The notes under the pieces were generated by a model. That model had not been told where the DNA came from. It worked only from the letters and a program-made list of their open reading frames with translations, and did no database searches. A program made the translations under genes and the position numbers. A stretch of 64,000 nucleotides of DNA. Origin: Edwardsiella anguillarum (lineage in GTDB: Bacteria > Pseudomonadota > Gammaproteobacteria > Enterobacterales > Enterobacteriaceae). The stretch is from the NCBI RefSeq assembly GCF_008801815.1, contig NZ_VZOX01000009.1; one strand, given 5' to 3'. Each line of letters begins with the position of its first letter. Position 1 is the stretch's first letter. Below, in pieces: positions 62,439-64,000 of this stretch.

Positions 62439-64000
62439 ATGTACGGTTCAGTAAAAGTGTGGCAGGAGACGCTTTCACTCCCCACGTGGACGACCGGGGC
62501 AGAAGATACCAACCCGATGTTTCTGGAAAAACGCGTTTATCAGGGGTCTTCCGGCGCGGTCTATCCCTACGGCGTTATCGATACGCTGACCGGCCAGCGC
62601 GAAATGCGCGAATACCGGGCCGTATGGATAGAGAACGATTTTATTCGCGTTATGCTGTTGCCGGAGCTTGGCGGACGCATTCATCGCGCCTTCGATAAGG
62701 TGCAGCAGCGCGATTTTGTCTATTACAACGAAGTCGTGAAACCGGCGCTGGTCGGCCTTCTGGGGCCGTGGATCTCCGGCGGTATCGAATTCAACTGGCC
62801 GCAGCACCACCGTCCGACCACCTTTATGCCGGTCGATTTCACCATTCAAAGTCGTGAAGGCGGCGCGCAGACGGTGTGGATGGGCGAGGCTGAACCGATG
62901 CGCGGCCTGCAGGTGATGACCGGTTTCACGCTCTACCCGGATAAAGCGCTGATTGAAATCACCGGCAAAGTGTTCAACGGTAACGCCACGCCGCGCCACT
63001 TCCTGTGGTGGGCGAACCCGGCGGTGAAGGGGGGCGACGACCATCAGAGCGTGTTTCCACCGGACGTTACCGCGGTTTTTGACCACGGCAAGCGCGACGT
63101 CTCGGCGTTTCCGATAGCGACCGGCACCTACTATAAAGTGGACTATTCGGCCGGGGTGGATATCTCCCGCTACAAAAACGTCCCGGTACCGACGTCCTAT
63201 ATGGCAGAGAAATCCGACTACGACTTCGTTGGTGCTTATCACCACGGCGAGCGCGGCGGCCTGTTGCACGTTGCTGATCACCACATTTCTCCGGGTAAAA
63301 AACAGTGGTCATGGGGCTATGGCGACTTCGGTCAGGCGTGGGATCGCAATCTGACCGATGAGAACGGCCCGTACATTGAGCTGATGACCGGCGTTTTCAC
63401 CGATAATCAGCCAGACTTCACCTGGCTTGCCCCGTATGAAGAGAAAGTCTTTGTGCAAAACTTCCTGCCCTACAGTGAGCTTGGTACGGTGCAGAACGCC
63501 AGTACCACGCTGGCGCTCAAACTTGAGCGTGAGGGAGGGCAACGCCATCTCGGGGTTTACGCCATTGCGCCGCTGAATGACGTGGTGGTTGAGCTTAGTG
63601 CAGGAGATTCGTTGCTGTGGGAAACGACGCTGTCGCTTAAGCCGGGAGAAAGCTGGCAGGAAACCCTTGATGACCGCTGGCCGCAGCGGCTGATGCTCAG
63701 CGTTCGCGCGGCAAACGGCGACACGTTGCTTGACTATCAGGAGCATATTGCAGAAGAGACACCGCTGCCGGATCCCGCCAGCGCCCCGGAGATGCCCGAG
63801 AACATCAGTAACCCTGATGAGCTCTATTTCATTGGCCAGCATCTGGAGCAGTACAACCATGCCAGTCGCTTTGCCGCTGACTACTATCGTCGGGCGCTGG
63901 CGTTAGACCCGCAGGATTATCGCAGTAACGTGGCGCTCGGAACCCTGGCGCTGAACAGCGCCGACTGGCTGCTGGCGGAACAGTGCGCACGGGCAGCGCT
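62439..64000 (+). CDS. yphG: DUF5107 and TPR protein, YphG-like, 3' end outside the window
   Basis: The frame is open from ATG 62439 to the window end (520 codons). A GGAGAG site precedes the start. The first 400 residues or so form a DUF5107 (galactose-mutarotase-like) part with LLPELGGRIHRAFDK, GGIEFNWPQHHRP, FLWWANPAV and SWGYGDFGQAWDRN. From about residue 445 tetratricopeptide helices begin (ELYFIGQHLEQYNHASRFAADYYRRALALDP, NVALGTLALNSADW). E. coli YphG has about 1090 residues, so roughly half is missing. It probably acts on or senses a sugar in a pathway run by the divergent ROK regulator; the substrate is unknown. Confidence 0.85.
   Translation, partial: MYGSVKVWQETLSLPTWTTGAEDTNPMFLEKRVYQGSSGAVYPYGVIDTLTGQREMREYRAVWIENDFIRVMLLPELGGRIHRAFDKVQQRDFVYYNEVVKPALVGLLGPWISGGIEFNWPQHHRPTTFMPVDFTIQSREGGAQTVWMGEAEPMRGLQVMTGFTLYPDKALIEITGKVFNGNATPRHFLWWANPAVKGGDDHQSVFPPDVTAVFDHGKRDVSAFPIATGTYYKVDYSAGVDISRYKNVPVPTSYMAEKSDYDFVGAYHHGERGGLLHVADHHISPGKKQWSWGYGDFGQAWDRNLTDENGPYIELMTGVFTDNQPDFTWLAPYEEKVFVQNFLPYSELGTVQNASTTLALKLEREGGQRHLGVYAIAPLNDVVVELSAGDSLLWETTLSLKPGESWQETLDDRWPQRLMLSVRAANGDTLLDYQEHIAEETPLPDPASAPEMPENISNPDELYFIGQHLEQYNHASRFAADYYRRALALDPQDYRSNVALGTLALNSADWLLAEQCARAA

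Overview
The window is chromosomal DNA from a gamma-proteobacterium of the order Enterobacterales. The best fit is Edwardsiella (Hafniaceae). The backbone follows the enteric order fur-fldA-ybfE-ybfF-seqA-pgm-kdp-ybfA-ybgA-phr-ybgI-nei-gltA-sdhCDAB-sucABCD-cydABX-ybgE-ybgC-tolQRAB-pal-cpoB-tRNA(Lys)-aroG-gpmA-galETKM-modE/acrZ-modABC-ybhA. Coding DNA is visibly GC-rich, and a LuxI/LuxR pair of the EdwI/EdwR kind sits where other enterics carry other genes. The species cannot be settled by reading alone.

Layout. 1-5.4 kb: iron regulator fur, flavodoxin fldA, ybfE, esterase ybfF, replication regulator seqA and phosphoglucomutase pgm. 5.5-13.8 kb: the kdpFABCDE potassium system on the minus strand, including the 29-residue kdpF and a clear KdpE box. 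13.8-18.4 kb: ybfA, a two-domain ybgA, photolyase phr, an exported class II cyclic-nucleotide phosphodiesterase and ybgI. 18.4-21.1 kb: an AT-rich quorum-sensing insert in which the synthase and regulator genes converge and overlap by 20 bases. 21.1-23.4 kb: yjdM, a GNAT acetyltransferase and nei. 23.4-38.7 kb: the TCA-cycle and respiratory block (gltA, sdh, suc, cyd bd oxidase). 38.9-44.7 kb: the Tol-Pal envelope complex. 44.8-45.7 kb: five identical tRNA-Lys(TTT) genes in tandem, with decayed tRNA tails in the spacers. 46.2-49.8 kb: aroG, gpmA behind a palindromic Fur box, and a DASS anion transporter. 49.9-54.3 kb: the gal operon with a GalR-type operator. 54.4-60.9 kb: a CPBP protease, modE, acrZ, ydcF, modABC and ybhA. 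61.1-64 kb: a ROK regulator diverging from a large DUF5107/TPR gene cut by the window edge. This pair resembles yphH/yphG and looks like an accessory insertion.

How the genes work together. Several blocks are complete functional modules: citrate synthase, SDH, the OGDH E1 and E2 subunits and succinyl-CoA synthetase form a TCA segment feeding quinol to cytochrome bd; ModE senses molybdate for ModABC; KdpDE controls KdpFABC; GalETKM is the Leloir pathway; TolQRAB-Pal-CpoB links inner and outer membranes. Compared with E. coli, from memory, dtpD, pxpBCA, nadA-pnuC-zitB-ybgS and modF are missing from their usual places, and pgl does not follow ybhA within the window.

The most unusual parts are the quorum-sensing insert with its uncharacterised palindromes and an orphan minus-strand terminator, the tRNA-Lys tandem array with rtT-like tRNA remnants, and the partial yphG/yphH-like locus. 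I see no prophage, IS element, CRISPR array or rRNA gene.
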